Source: Balneola sp.
GTDB taxonomy: Bacteria; Bacteroidota; Rhodothermia; Balneolales; Balneolaceae
Reading direction: 5' to 3'
Assembly: GCA_003712055.1 (NCBI GenBank)
Contig: RHLJ01000001.1
Location: 434,001-498,000, forward strand
DNA length: 64,000 bases
Under the pieces are notes generated by a model. The model did not search any database. It was not told the origin of the DNA and saw only the letters and a list, made by a program, of their open reading frames with translations. This document shows, in pieces, positions 9,096 through 17,544 of the stretch. How positions within the stretch are numbered: the first letter of the stretch is position 1; the number at the start of each line of letters is the position of its first letter. Position numbers and translations under genes: made by a program.

Positions 9096-10151
9096 TTACG
9101 CAACATGTTCTGCGTTGTAGTGCTCTTCTGCATGATCATGATCTTCAGCTGCCATACCGATAAATACAGCTGAAAGAAGTGTAAAAATATAGGCTTGTAA
9201 TAAAGCTACAAACACTTTCAATGCATATAGTACCACAGTTAGAGTAACCGAAAATACACTAACACTGATCCCTGCTACATTGCCAAATATGTCAGCAAAA
9301 ATGAAGATCAACCCTAAAATCGCGATGATCATAATCTTTCCTGAAAGCATATTTGCAAATAGTCGGATTGCCAGAGCAAATGGTTTAGTGAAAACCCCCA
9401 AAATTTCTACTGGAGTAAGAATAGCTCTTACCCATGTTGGTACTCCCGGGAACCAAAAAATATGTCCCCAATAATCTTTTGTTCCACTAAACTGAGTGAT
9501 GAAGAAAGTCATAACAGCTAAAGTAGCTGTCACAGTAAGATCAGCAGTCGCGGTAGCCGCCCATGGCAGCAAACCAAATAAATTCATAAAAGCAATACCC
9601 ATGAATACTGTGAACAGATAAGGCATATATCTATCAGCTTTATGGGGATCAATGTTTGAACGAGCCACGTCATCTCTGATGAAGACAAATAGTACTTCAA
9701 AAATGTTTTGAAGTGCGCCTTTTGGCTCTACGTCTCTTCCAACTCCTTTTTTATATCTGTTGGCCATTGATACGGTAAGCCAAACGGCCAGAATCATACC
9801 TAGCCAAAAGTAGATCAAATGCGATGTAATGGAAAAATCCATGATAATGCTACCTCCATCTGCAGGCGTAGCTACCTGATCAACATCTATAAAATTACCC
9901 TTTTTTATAAGTGCCTTTGTACTCATTGCCGCATCAAAACGTGTAGCTCCTTGCGCGTCTTCCCAAACAATCATCCTTGGCAGGTAAACTTTGCCCCAGG
10001 GCACCTTTAAATAATCGTGATCAACAACTGTCCCCATAACATCTAAAACGGGCTCCTCGTCTCCGTTCGCTGCGTCTGCTGCCAAGATGTTTACGTGATT
10101 AATTGCTAAAAATAGTAGGGTAAGAAATAGGCGACGCAGGGTCTTGATCAT
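9096..10151 (-). CDS. atpB: F0F1 ATP synthase a subunit with long N-terminal extension
   Basis: The stator subunit that forms the proton half-channels beside the c-ring. The essential arginine is Arg263 in PFALAIRLFANMLSGK. The protein has 351 residues, about 80 more than E. coli AtpB: a signal-like hydrophobic start (about 1-24) precedes a polar stretch to about residue 105, then the first canonical membrane helix (HLIYFWLGMILAVWLTV). Extended a subunits of this type are usual in Bacteroidota. A His/Glu-rich tail (DHDHAEEHYNAEH) closes it. Its ATG overlaps the stop of the upstream small membrane protein by one base. Confidence 0.95.
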   Translation of the reverse strand: MIKTLRRLFLTLLFLAINHVNILAADAANGDEEPVLDVMGTVVDHDYLKVPWGKVYLPRMIVWEDAQGATRFDAAMSTKALIKKGNFIDVDQVATPADGGSIIMDFSITSHLIYFWLGMILAVWLTVSMANRYKKGVGRDVEPKGALQNIFEVLFVFIRDDVARSNIDPHKADRYMPYLFTVFMGIAFMNLFGLLPWAATATADLTVTATLAVMTFFITQFSGTKDYWGHIFWFPGVPTWVRAILTPVEILGVFTKPFALAIRLFANMLSGKIMIIAILGLIFIFADIFGNVAGISVSVFSVTLTVVLYALKVFVALLQAYIFTLLSAVFIGMAAEDHDHAEEHYNAEHVA

Positions 10152-10522
10152 TACTTTTTACTGCTTTTTTCTACTAGTAGTTTATTGAAGAAAATCATTT
10201 CCGTCATAGAATAACAAAGATAGGAAATTATGAAACTAACTGTAAAGTAGATTTCATCAATTTTTGTCGCTCCAAGCAGAATTGAGAAGACTATCAGAAC
10301 TAAAAAGAACCTACCAATTACAGAAAGAAAAAAAACCTTATTGAAAACCTCCCATTCTCTTTCAAAGAAAGAATCTATTACCCATGCACTTACTAGAATG
10401 GACCCCAATCCTAAAAAGATGCCCGACACTACTCCGATAGATTGTGTTTTATTCAATAAAAAAAATGCTGCTACAATAAGTGGCAACATTAATAAGCTTA
10501 CCTTTAAAAGTTTAGGAAGCAT
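10151..10522 (-). CDS. Small four-helix membrane protein in the atp operon (AtpI-like)
   Basis: A 123-residue hydrophobic protein with about four membrane segments (near 7-24, 30-50, 62-82 and 87-110) and a charged C-terminus (EKSSKK). I do not recognise a firm motif. Its position, between atpZ and atpB with a one-base overlap to atpB, is where an atpI-type gene is expected; AtpI helps c-ring assembly or Mg2+ uptake in other bacteria. The AtpI role is therefore an inference from context and topology only. Confidence 0.6.
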   Translation of the reverse strand: MLPKLLKVSLLMLPLIVAAFFLLNKTQSIGVVSGIFLGLGSILVSAWVIDSFFEREWEVFNKVFFLSVIGRFFLVLIVFSILLGATKIDEIYFTVSFIISYLCYSMTEMIFFNKLLVEKSSKK

Positions 10523-10527
10523 TTTTG

Positions 10528-10743
10528 CTATTCTTTTTTATTCAGTTTTCTCGCTATTCGAAAAATACTATTAAAGAAGAGTAAAATTCCGACAAAAGCT
10601 CCAGCCAGTAGTAACCATGGACTGGTTCCGAAATATTGGTCGAAGAGATACCCGACAAAAAGAGGAACTGCGAGCGTAGCCGCTATTTCCGCTCCTAGCC
10701 CAATGTATTCTCTGTATTTTTTGGGAAGATAGCGCTCGCTCAA
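10528..10743 (-). CDS. atpZ: AtpZ/AtpI family protein
   Basis: A 71-residue protein with two membrane helices (about 15-35 and 41-60) and basic ends. The segment LGAEIAATLAVPLFVGYLFDQYFGTSPWLLL matches the ATPase_gene1/AtpZ family: a glycine-rich first helix, then GYLFD and a short turn before the second helix. AtpZ with AtpI has been linked to Mg2+/Ca2+ transport or to ATP synthase assembly. Its start overlaps the stop of the bactofilin gene by 4 bp (ATGA), tying the two functions into one transcript. Confidence 0.8.
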   Translation of the reverse strand: MSERYLPKKYREYIGLGAEIAATLAVPLFVGYLFDQYFGTSPWLLLAGAFVGILLFFNSIFRIARKLNKKE

Positions 10744-11183
10744 CCTGTAGCTTTTGCTTTTAATTGGGTCCCTTTCTCGTAGTCTGCGTCGCTGGACTGA
10801 GAAAGTACTTTGGTATTATCACCCATTCTACAAGCTCCATTAACCTGGGCCCCCTCTTCAACAACCAAGGTTTTGGTATGTATATTTCCATCTACTACTG
10901 CATCTTTTCTAAGAATCAAACGGTTCGAAACTCTGACCTCACCTTCAACTCTACCAGCGATATCTGCATCAGAAGAAGTAACATTTCCAACTACTTTTCC
11001 TTTACCTGTAATTATCAACTTACCTTTTGAAATGGCCTCCCCTTCAACAGTACCTCCAATTCGAATATCAGAATGGGCGTGAATATTACCTTTAAGCTTG
11101 GTTCCTTCACTTATTATGTTAACTGAGGGTGATGTATTTTGTTGATTATTCACTTTGGTAGAGTTTTTATTTCCGTTAAACAT
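10740..11183 (-). CDS. Bactofilin (polymer-forming cytoskeletal protein)
   Basis: A 147-residue bactofilin. The core at about 25-130 is a right-handed beta-helix with six-residue turns of alternating Gly, Ile and Val (IRIGGTVEGEAIS, ADIAGRVEGEVRV, AVVDGNIHTKTLVVEEG), flanked by disordered, polar ends. Bactofilins self-polymerise without nucleotide into membrane-bound filaments that often position cell-wall enzymes. The M23 peptidase gene ends 4 bp upstream, a recurrent pairing, so the filament and hydrolase probably work together in shape or stalk formation. Confidence 0.93.
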   Translation of the reverse strand: MFNGNKNSTKVNNQQNTSPSVNIISEGTKLKGNIHAHSDIRIGGTVEGEAISKGKLIITGKGKVVGNVTSSDADIAGRVEGEVRVSNRLILRKDAVVDGNIHTKTLVVEEGAQVNGACRMGDNTKVLSQSSDADYEKGTQLKAKATG

Positions 11184-11187
11184 GATA

Positions 11188-12042
11188 CTACTGAATTAAA
11201 TAAATTGTTGGGTCTTGAGGAAATCCATTTTTCCAAATCTCAAGATGTAAATGAGGGCCGGTACTCGAAACCCCCACATCGCCAGTGGTCCCCAGTATAT
11301 CCCCTTTTATAATAGCATCTCCTACTTTTTTAGTAATAGAGGAGCAATGCTTATACATACTCATAAGCCCACCTGAGTGCTGAACTGCAATTACATATCC
11401 ATCATTAATAGTCCAGTTCGCTGTAATAATTGTGCCATCTGCGAGCGCTGATATTGGTTCATTTTTACTCGTGGCGATATCAATTCCGTAGTGAGATTCT
11501 TCAGGTTCAAATCCCCTTGTGAGAGTGCCTTGAACAGGATATGCAGTGGGAAAGTCTGGAGCCCTCTCAAAAATGTTGGAAAAGAAAACACCCGAGGTAT
11601 TTAGCTCTGTAGCTGAGAGCTCATTATTGAATGTAGTAAGAGGAACTTCCAAATTTTGTTCTTCATCGAATAAAGAAGAGAATCGATTGTCTAGTACAAG
11701 AGTAGTATCTAAGCTTAGGCGAATTACACGTTTCATTTCAGACAATTGATTGTCTCGTGTAATGAGAGAATCTTGCAGCGCTATTACTCTTTCAGTAATT
11801 CCTTCGACTCGAGATCTAAGCTCATCATCTTTATTGCTGTATAAAAGCGAACCTAATGGAGTAAACATAAATAAAAGAGCAACGAACATAGAAACTGCTA
11901 CACATGTAACACCAAAAAAAAAGAATAATCGATTAGGAACCAGTTTAAAAGATTCATCCTCTCCTGGTTTACTATCATCTAACAGTATGATTGTTAACCG
12001 TTTAAATCTCCGTTGATATAATTGCTTTAGTAGATCTAGCAT
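11188..12042 (-). CDS. Membrane-anchored M23 family metallopeptidase
   Basis: A 284-residue peptidoglycan endopeptidase of the LytM type. One membrane helix at about 39-61 leaves a short basic cytoplasmic tail and a periplasmic part with a coiled coil (about 72-110) and the M23 domain from about 165. Zinc ligands are His184 and Asp188 (HYGID) and His266 in GPHLHLEIW; His232 and His264 fit the catalytic histidines. All are intact, so it should be active rather than an EnvC-like activator. Adjacent bactofilin on the same transcript suggests that the filament localises it. Confidence 0.92.
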   Translation of the reverse strand: MLDLLKQLYQRRFKRLTIILLDDSKPGEDESFKLVPNRLFFFFGVTCVAVSMFVALLFMFTPLGSLLYSNKDDELRSRVEGITERVIALQDSLITRDNQLSEMKRVIRLSLDTTLVLDNRFSSLFDEEQNLEVPLTTFNNELSATELNTSGVFFSNIFERAPDFPTAYPVQGTLTRGFEPEESHYGIDIATSKNEPISALADGTIITANWTINDGYVIAVQHSGGLMSMYKHCSSITKKVGDAIIKGDILGTTGDVGVSSTGPHLHLEIWKNGFPQDPTIYLIQ

Positions 12043-12074
12043 AATGTGATTATCCGCTCTTCAATATGCATTAA

Positions 12075-13331
12075 TCATTTTGAAATTTCATTAAATAACT
12101 CGGCTAATTGAGCAGTTAATACTTTTCTGTCAAACTTTAAGACAAACTCATCATTCGTTTGTGGCATTGTTTCTTCTTCTAAGTGCTTAATAACCTTTTC
12201 AATGTTTGAATAAACATCGTTAACACTTTCCGGATTGGAAATAAATGCCTTGCCATAGTTTTTTAACGTTTCTTTAGCGTCTCCTTCAGGCAGAAGAGCC
12301 AAGACAGGTTTTTTTGAGGCCATATATTCATAAGTCTTTCCAAAAGATATAGCTTCAGGCCGTTTTTTGTGATTGTTATTCATCCAAAGCACATCAGCTA
12401 TTAAAAGGTTTTTTACTGCTTCTTTATGATTTACCTGACCATAGTACACAGTCACATCACTTAGCCCTTTTGCTTCGATAAGTTTTCGATCCCTCTCCGA
12501 AAGAAATCCCTGAAAATGAAGCTCAATAACAGAACTATATTTTGGATTCTCCTCGATAAATCTTGACATGGCCTCCAGAAAAATTCCAGGACCGCTTTGA
12601 ACATAAAATGTACCGCTATAAAGAAATGATATTTTTTTTGGATCAGAATTGAGTTTCGGGAGTACAGAAAAGTCTTCAGAATCAAATCCCTGGGGAATGA
12701 TTTCTATTCTTGTTGAACATCTTGATGAAAGTGAATCAGCGATATACTTATTTATGGTTATTAGGCAATCTGCATTTTCTATCGTTTTACTTTCAAGACT
12801 TCTCATTCTTGAATAATGAAACCTGCTTGGATAGTTAATGAAATGACTGTTAAGCCAGTCATCCCTAAAATCCATTATTAATGGGATATCGAAAATTCTC
12901 TTGAGCTTATCGGCTAACATTAAGTTTGAATATGGAGGTGCTGATGCAAAAATCAGATCGATATCTCCTTTTCTTAAAAGCTGTTGTGCCTTTTTATACC
13001 CCTCGTTAATCCAACCTTTCTTATTGTCGGGAAGCCAAAAGAAAAGCGAAATCTTTCGGAGAAATGATTCTAGCCAGGTAGGAAAAACTAGTTTTCGTTT
13101 TCCTGTTCTATGAAGGGGAGTATTCCCTCTAACTCTATGGATTTCGATCTCCATTTCGTCCAGTTCTTTCTGGAGGGATTCATCAAAAGAATGGTATGCC
13201 CCCGGCTCCGGACAAATAACTATGGGATTCCATCCGAACTCTCTTAAATACTTGATGAATTTCAGCGGACGTTGCACGCCACTCCCACCCATTGGAGGAA
13301 AGTAGTAGAGAATAAATAATACGCTTTTCAT
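12075..13331 (-). CDS. Glycosyltransferase family 4-like protein
   Basis: A 418-residue GT-B glycosyltransferase. The N-terminus VLFILYYFPPMGGSGVQRPL has the glycine-rich loop (MGGSGVQR) of GT4 acceptor domains, followed by PLIMDFRDDW near 155. The donor domain begins near 235 (SFLYSGTFYVQSGPGIFLEA) and shows GKTYEYMASKKPVLAL, with the Glu of the EX7E region. It resembles the protein at 656-1933 in layout, including FFWLPDN near 95. It lies 11 bp after guaB and 32 bp before the M23 gene. The sugar and acceptor are unknown; peptidoglycan-linked or surface glycans are both possible. Confidence 0.85.
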   Translation of the reverse strand: MKSVLFILYYFPPMGGSGVQRPLKFIKYLREFGWNPIVICPEPGAYHSFDESLQKELDEMEIEIHRVRGNTPLHRTGKRKLVFPTWLESFLRKISLFFWLPDNKKGWINEGYKKAQQLLRKGDIDLIFASAPPYSNLMLADKLKRIFDIPLIMDFRDDWLNSHFINYPSRFHYSRMRSLESKTIENADCLITINKYIADSLSSRCSTRIEIIPQGFDSEDFSVLPKLNSDPKKISFLYSGTFYVQSGPGIFLEAMSRFIEENPKYSSVIELHFQGFLSERDRKLIEAKGLSDVTVYYGQVNHKEAVKNLLIADVLWMNNNHKKRPEAISFGKTYEYMASKKPVLALLPEGDAKETLKNYGKAFISNPESVNDVYSNIEKVIKHLEEETMPQTNDEFVLKFDRKVLTAQLAELFNEISK

Positions 13332-13342
13332 CCCTACCCTAA

Positions 13343-14830
13343 TTACACAGAGTAATTAGGTGCCTCTTTAGTAATTTGAACCGAGTGTGGATGACTTTCT
13401 TTATAAGAAGCCGCAGATATCTGAACGAATTCAGCTTTCGTTTTTAACTCATCAATAGATGACGTCCCACAATAACCCATTGCCGCCCTTAGTCCACCTG
13501 ACATTTGATGTACCACTTCTCCCAGGTATCCTTTATAGGGTACTCTTCCTTCGATACCCTCTGGTACCAGTTTGTTTATATCATCTTCAACATCCTGGAA
13601 GTACCGGTCCTTCGAACCTTTTTTCATTGCCCCAATACTTCCCATCCCCCTATAGGATTTATACTTCCTTGATTCGTAAATAATAGTTTCGCCCGGGCTT
13701 TCATCCACTCCCGCGAACATTGACCCCATCATTACCACATCTGCACCTCCGGCTATTGCTTTCGGAATGTCACCTGTTTGCTTGATTCCCCCATCTGCAA
13801 TAACACCAATTCCGTTATTCTTGCAAAAATCTGCGACTTCCATAACTGCACTTAATTGCGGTACACCTACTCCGGTAACTACCCGCGTAGTACAAATTGA
13901 GCCAGGGCCTACGCCAACCTTTACTACATCCGCTCCAGCATCAGCAAGTGCTTCAGCCGCATCTCTGGTTGCAATGTTACCACCGATAACATCAAGGTCA
14001 GAAAACTTTTTCTTTATAGCAGATACTGTATTAAGTACTCCTTGTGAGTGACCATGGGCAGTATCAACGGTAATAATATCAACACCTGCATTAACAAGTG
14101 CTTCAACTCGATCAATGGTATCAGGTGTTACCCCTACTGCAGCACCTACTCTTAGTCTTCCCATTTCATCTTTACAGGCGTTAGGGAAGTTCATTTTCTT
14201 TTCTATATCCTTAAATGTGATAAGTCCGACAAGCTTATAGTTTGCATCTACTATTGGAAGTTTTTCAACTTTGAATTCTTGGAGAATTTCTTCTGCCTGG
14301 TGAAGGCTGGTACCTTGTTTTCCGGTAACAAGGTTTTCTTTTGTCATGATATCACCCAGTTTTCTGGTCATCTCAGACTCGAAGCGCAAATCGCGGTTGG
14401 TAACTATCCCAATTAAGATCCCTTTTTTATCTACAATCGGAATACCCCCAATTTTATGAACCCTCATCAAATTTCTTGCATCCTGAACAGTAGCGTTTTC
14501 ACCTAAGGTCACGGGATCAACGATCATACCACTTTCACTTCTCTTAACTAGCCGGACATGCTCCGCCTGGTCTTCTATGGACATATTCTTATGCAACATT
14601 GCAATACCCCCTTCTCTGGCAAGTGCAATAGCCAATCGATATTCTGATACGGTGTCCATTGCCGCACTCATTATGGGAACATTCAATGTAAGCTTTGAAG
14701 TGAGTTTTACTGATAAATCAACTTCTCGGGGTAATACTTGGGAATAGCCAGGAACAAGAAGCACATCGTCGTATGTGAGGCCTTGCCTTGTGATGCGCTC
14801 GAATGAAGACGAGTCATTCATTTTATACAT
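13343..14830 (-). CDS. guaB: Inosine-5'-monophosphate dehydrogenase
   Basis: Catalyses IMP + NAD+ + H2O to XMP + NADH, the committed step of guanine nucleotide synthesis. The 495 residues form a TIM barrel with the catalytic loop [15 protein letters not shown] and nucleophile Cys313, the flap with [15 protein letters not shown], and a pair of CBS domains inserted at about 100-215 ([24 protein letters not shown]). The length is normal. ATGs at 14830 and 14821 are both possible; the first gives three extra residues. A TATCTTTG element at 14860-14867 may be its promoter. It heads the run that continues to the ATP synthase genes. Confidence 0.97.
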   Translation of the reverse strand: MYKMNDSSSFERITRQGLTYDDVLLVPGYSQVLPREVDLSVKLTSKLTLNVPIMSAAMDTVSEYRLAIALAREGGIAMLHKNMSIEDQAEHVRLVKRSESGMIVDPVTLGENATVQDARNLMRVHKIGGIPIVDKKGILIGIVTNRDLRFESEMTRKLGDIMTKENLVTGKQGTSLHQAEEILQEFKVEKLPIVDANYKLVGLITFKDIEKKMNFPNACKDEMGRLRVGAAVGVTPDTIDRVEALVNAGVDIITVDTAHGHSQGVLNTVSAIKKKFSDLDVIGGNIATRDAAEALADAGADVVKVGVGPGSICTTRVVTGVGVPQLSAVMEVADFCKNNGIGVIADGGIKQTGDIPKAIAGGADVVMMGSMFAGVDESPGETIIYESRKYKSYRGMGSIGAMKKGSKDRYFQDVEDDINKLVPEGIEGRVPYKGYLGEVVHQMSGGLRAAMGYCGTSSIDELKTKAEFVQISAASYKESHPHSVQITKEAPNYSV

Positions 14831-14859
14831 GAAACAAGAGAATTTTGCTTGCGGTTTTT

Positions 14860-14867
14860 CAAAGATA
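14860..14867 (-). promoter_or_regulatory. Possible -7 element (TATCTTTG) for guaB
   Basis: On the minus strand TATCTTTG matches the Bacteroidota -7 consensus TAnnTTTG and would start RNA about 26 nt before the guaB ATG. No TTTG -33 box stands at the usual distance, so this is only half of a promoter. Confidence 0.35.
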
Positions 14868-14952
14868 AGGATATCTGTATGGAAGTGCTTTATCGATTAA
14901 ACTATTTTTTGGCACTAGCGTAGCAAACACCGAAAAATTTAACAGTGGCATT

Positions 14953-15720
14953 TTGAGCGAATTGTATTCAAAAAAAGAGATTAGCAAAATTCTTTCCAGA
15001 GCTTCTGAAATCCAACAGAGAAAGGATTTATATGGAGATAAAGAGGGGCTCACGGAAAGTGAATTGGTCGAGTTGGCGGCTGAAGTGGGAATTGAAAAGG
15101 ATTCATTACTTGAGGCCCTTGAAAATGTAAAGCTTCCCAATTCAAAAAATGAGTTCAACTGGTTCAAAGGAACTGCTGCCGTTCAGGATATCCAATTAAT
15201 TGACGGTGAAATAACTGTTCAAAACTGGGATCAGATCATAAGAGAAGTTCGAAGAACCACAGGTGGAGTTGGAGAATCAAGCAAACAAGGAGATTCCTTT
15301 GAATGGGTACAGCGATTTAAAGAGATTGGATTTCGTCATATTTCCTTTACTCCTACAAATGGAAAAACTAAAGTCCAGTATGTATATAAGTGGAATGGCT
15401 TAAAGTTTATGACCGGTTTTTTCAGTTTTATGTTTGCTTTTGCTATAGCCGTAATTGCATTTGAAAACTCTACATTCTCTAAAACTTTGAGCTTACCCAT
15501 CGCTTTTGCTATAGGAGGAATAGGTTCATACCTCAACCGCCTTTATCTCAAACCTTATTTCGAAAAGAAAAAAGCAACAATGCATAGAGTTATGGATGTT
15601 ATTAGGACTGCATTAAAGAAACAATCTTCCCCTGAGATTGTGATTGAGGATCAGGAAGTCTATAACTCAGAGGAATCTGATGGAATCAATATCAATAAGG
15701 TTTCTACTAAAGAGGCTTAA
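14953..15720 (+). CDS. Hypothetical protein with two membrane helices
   Basis: A 255-residue protein with no motif I can name. The start is a TTG at 14953; no ATG is available upstream in frame, and the N-terminus is acidic and helical (SKKEISKILSRASEIQQRK), with a helix-turn-like stretch TESELVELAAEVGIEKDSL. Residues 50-145 look globular. Two membrane helices follow at about 150-170 (MTGFFSFMFAFAIAVIAF) and 176-192, then a basic linker and an acidic tail. It is transcribed divergently from guaB. Its last codons lie inside a 27-bp sequence that recurs at 16353-16379. Confidence 0.7.
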   Translation: MSELYSKKEISKILSRASEIQQRKDLYGDKEGLTESELVELAAEVGIEKDSLLEALENVKLPNSKNEFNWFKGTAAVQDIQLIDGEITVQNWDQIIREVRRTTGGVGESSKQGDSFEWVQRFKEIGFRHISFTPTNGKTKVQYVYKWNGLKFMTGFFSFMFAFAIAVIAFENSTFSKTLSLPIAFAIGGIGSYLNRLYLKPYFEKKKATMHRVMDVIRTALKKQSSPEIVIEDQEVYNSEESDGININKVSTKEA

Positions 15721-15730
15721 TCTTTAGGGC
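15704..15730 (+). repeat. 27-bp direct repeat, copy 1
   Basis: CTACTAAAGAGGCTTAATCT plus TTAGGGC. Copy 2 at 16353-16379 differs at two positions (25/27 identical). This copy covers the stop codon of the upstream plus-strand gene. The two copies bracket the lipoprotein gene at 15749-16261. Confidence 0.8.
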
Positions 15731-15748
15731 CTTAGTTAGTCGGTCATT

Positions 15749-16261
15749 TTATTCAATTACCAAAAACGGTAAGGCTAAAGTATCTCGTATGAAAGCATAG
15801 TCTGTACTTCCCTCCACCCAAAAGAATATTGAGATAACAATATTTGTTTCACCCGGATCAAGAGCCTTTATGTTAAGGTTTATTTCTTCTCCTCTCATTA
15901 TTTCAAAATCCGGGTATTCAAAAGAGGAATAATTTTGCCCCCCACTCAAATTTGCCTCAACTATGGAAGGGTCTTGAACCATCATTGAATAATAATCGGC
16001 TGGAAAAATCCCTTCATTGCATACACAATCAGGATTTCCGGTACACTCAACATCAAGCTCTACATATTCATCTAACCGAATAGAAGTAAATTCATCACGC
16101 TCTAATATAATTTCATTAACAGGCTGTTTTACTACAAGGCTTACACTCGTAGTTGAAGTGGCTCCAAAAAGCCCACAAGAACCTGAGCAACTATTATTTA
16201 AAACAGCATAAAATAGAAACACCAAAAGAAGTAAGAATTCTTGAAATCTATGGCAATTCAT
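15749..16261 (-). CDS. Hypothetical lipoprotein
   Basis: A 170-residue exported protein of unknown function. A hydrophobic N-terminal segment (about 9-22, FLLLLVFLFYAVL) leads to a cysteine at NNSC or the nearby SGSC, fitting a loose Bacteroidota lipobox. The mature part is acidic and strand-rich, with two more cysteines (ECTGNPDCVCNEG) and a Tyr/Asp/Glu-rich centre, suggesting a small beta-sandwich. It is alone on the minus strand between convergent and same-strand unknown genes, and is bracketed by the 27-bp direct repeat, which raises the possibility that it arrived as an insertion. Confidence 0.68.
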   Translation of the reverse strand: MNCHRFQEFLLLLVFLFYAVLNNSCSGSCGLFGATSTTSVSLVVKQPVNEIILERDEFTSIRLDEYVELDVECTGNPDCVCNEGIFPADYYSMMVQDPSIVEANLSGGQNYSSFEYPDFEIMRGEEINLNIKALDPGETNIVISIFFWVEGSTDYAFIRDTLALPFLVIE

Positions 16262-16352
16262 AAGTATAAAAATGACATATATAGCATCAATCTTTCTAAT
16301 GAAATAAAATAGAGTTTGCTACATAACAATACACTACGCGCTTTGAAAAACT

Positions 16353-16379
16353 CTACTAAAGAGGCTTGATCTTTAAGGC
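16353..16379 (+). repeat. 27-bp direct repeat, copy 2
   Basis: CTACTAAAGAGGCTTGATCT plus TTAAGGC; 25 of 27 bases match copy 1 at 15704-15730. This copy covers the stop of the minus-strand gene at 16356-16703, so the same DNA ends two unrelated frames on opposite strands. Confidence 0.8.
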
Positions 16380-16703
16380 ATCGATTGCCGCTTTTAGTGT
16401 ACAGATTCCATCCTGAAAACTGCTCACCCAAAAGTAAATACTATTTCTTCTTTGCTCTACATAAGGATCATTTGTGCAAAAAAGTCCTTTTAATTCCTGA
16501 ACCATGAACTTCACATCTTCATAGATTTCAATTTTTAGTTCGTCAGGAAGTTTAGACCAACCAAGTAGCGAAAACGCTTCCTGCATCTCTGAATACTCTT
16601 CTGAACTCTCTTTTTTAATTCGCTGAAGTAGTGGGGTTACAAAAAGTTTAACTGAACTGGTAGAACTTGTGTTGTAGTTGCTAAGTGCGTTTGCTGGTGT
16701 CAT
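16356..16703 (-). CDS. Hypothetical small protein behind a palindromic promoter region
   Basis: A 115-residue soluble protein from ATG 16703; a TTG at 16736 would add 11 residues but lies inside the predicted -7 promoter element, so the ATG is preferred. It is mostly helical and acidic in the middle (ESSEEYSEMQEAFSLLGWSK, then DELKIEIYEDVKFMVQELKG), and contains CTNDPYVEQRRNSIYFWVSSFQDG near the end. I recognise no family. A 9-bp-arm palindrome and a TAAGTTTG element lie directly upstream, so it is probably a regulated single gene. Confidence 0.62.
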   Translation of the reverse strand: MTPANALSNYNTSSTSSVKLFVTPLLQRIKKESSEEYSEMQEAFSLLGWSKLPDELKIEIYEDVKFMVQELKGLFCTNDPYVEQRRNSIYFWVSSFQDGICTLKAAIDALKIKPL

Positions 16704-16733
16704 GATTGTTTGGCTTTGTTTTTTTGATTTGAC

Positions 16734-16741
16734 CAAACTTA
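16734..16741 (-). promoter_or_regulatory. -7 promoter element TAAGTTTG for the 16356-16703 gene
   Basis: Minus-strand TAAGTTTG matches TAnnTTTG exactly. RNA would begin near 16730, giving a leader of about 27 nt to ATG 16703. No TTTG stands about 19 nt upstream; the palindrome at 16750-16771 occupies that place. Confidence 0.45.
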
Positions 16742-16749
16742 AACATCTG

Positions 16750-16771
16750 GAGTGACATCATTATGTCACTC
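16750..16771. promoter_or_regulatory. Perfect 9-bp inverted repeat, candidate operator
   Basis: GAGTGACAT-CATT-ATGTCACTC, with arms at 16750-16758 and 16763-16771. It lies in the divergent space between the small unknown gene and exbD and overlaps where the -33 box of the minus-strand promoter should be. That placement fits a dimeric regulator; the regulator is unknown. Confidence 0.5.
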
Positions 16772-16870
16772 AATTTCAAGGAAAAATCTCACATCTAAAT
16801 GCTAGATATAAGTAAGACGTAATCTCTTTTAATAAAGAAGCTTTGTACTACTAATTAAATGGAGATCATT

Positions 16871-17398
16871 ATGTTTTTATCAAAACGTGAACGAGATGGA
16901 GCTTCTATTAACGGCTCATCAATGGCAGATATCGCCTTTCTTCTTCTCATTTTCTTCCTGGTAACTACCACCATCAATGTTGATACCGGTATAGCTATGG
17001 TTCTTCCTCCACCACCTGAGGATATTGAAATAGATATACCCGACCGCAATCTTTTGACCATTTTCGTCAATTCGAAAGGTGAAATCTTACTGGATAATCG
17101 AAGGGTTGAGTTTGAACATTTGAAACCAGAACTAAAACTATTTATCAATAACTGGGGTACGGATCCTGAGCTTTCCGATTCCCCAGAACGAGCTATTATC
17201 TCATTGAAAACTCAGAAAGAAACTCCCTACAAAATCTATATTGATATGCTGGATGAGCTAATGGGGGTGTATGTGGAACTTAGGAATGAAGCTTCTCTAG
17301 CCAGGTATGGAGTAGAATTCTCAAGATTATCGGAAGGAAGTGCAAGTAGAAATTATATTAAGGAGCTATATCCTAAAAGAATTTCTTTAGCACAGTAA
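16871..17398 (+). CDS. ExbD/TolR-family biopolymer transport protein
   Basis: The small stator subunit of proton-motive-force-driven TonB/Tol complexes. From ATG 16871 it has 175 residues. A short cytoplasmic basic stretch (KRERDG) leads to one membrane helix (MADIAFLLLIFFLVTTTI) that holds the conserved proton-carrying Asp, followed by the periplasmic domain (LPPPPEDIEIDIPDRNLLTIFV). GGAG at 16861-16864 sits 6 nt before ATG 16871 and favours it over ATG 16859. No exbB or tonB is adjacent, so it must pair with a partner encoded elsewhere. A REP-like palindrome follows. Confidence 0.88.
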   Translation: MFLSKRERDGASINGSSMADIAFLLLIFFLVTTTINVDTGIAMVLPPPPEDIEIDIPDRNLLTIFVNSKGEILLDNRRVEFEHLKPELKLFINNWGTDPELSDSPERAIISLKTQKETPYKIYIDMLDELMGVYVELRNEASLARYGVEFSRLSEGSASRNYIKELYPKRISLAQ

Positions 17399-17425
17399 TT
17401 ATTCTGATTAAATAAGAAAAGGATC

Positions 17426-17533
17426 CTTTTGCGAGCGTAGCGAAGCAATCTCAAAAACAGGGAGAGTAAATCAGGAGATTGCTTCGTCGATTTCCGCAGT
17501 TATATTTAATTTTATCCGCGACTCCTCGCAAAG
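17426..17533. repeat. REP-like interspersed palindrome
   Basis: Inner arms GCGAAGCAATCTC (17440-17452) and GAGATTGCTTCG (17475-17486) and outer arms CTTTTGCGAG (17426-17435) and CTCGCAAAG (17525-17533) form nested inverted repeats about 108 bp long in the gap between convergent exbD and folD. The wording resembles intergenic repeats common in Bacteroidota genomes. Without the whole genome its copy number is unknown. Confidence 0.65.
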
Positions 17534-17544
17534 ACCTTTCCTAA

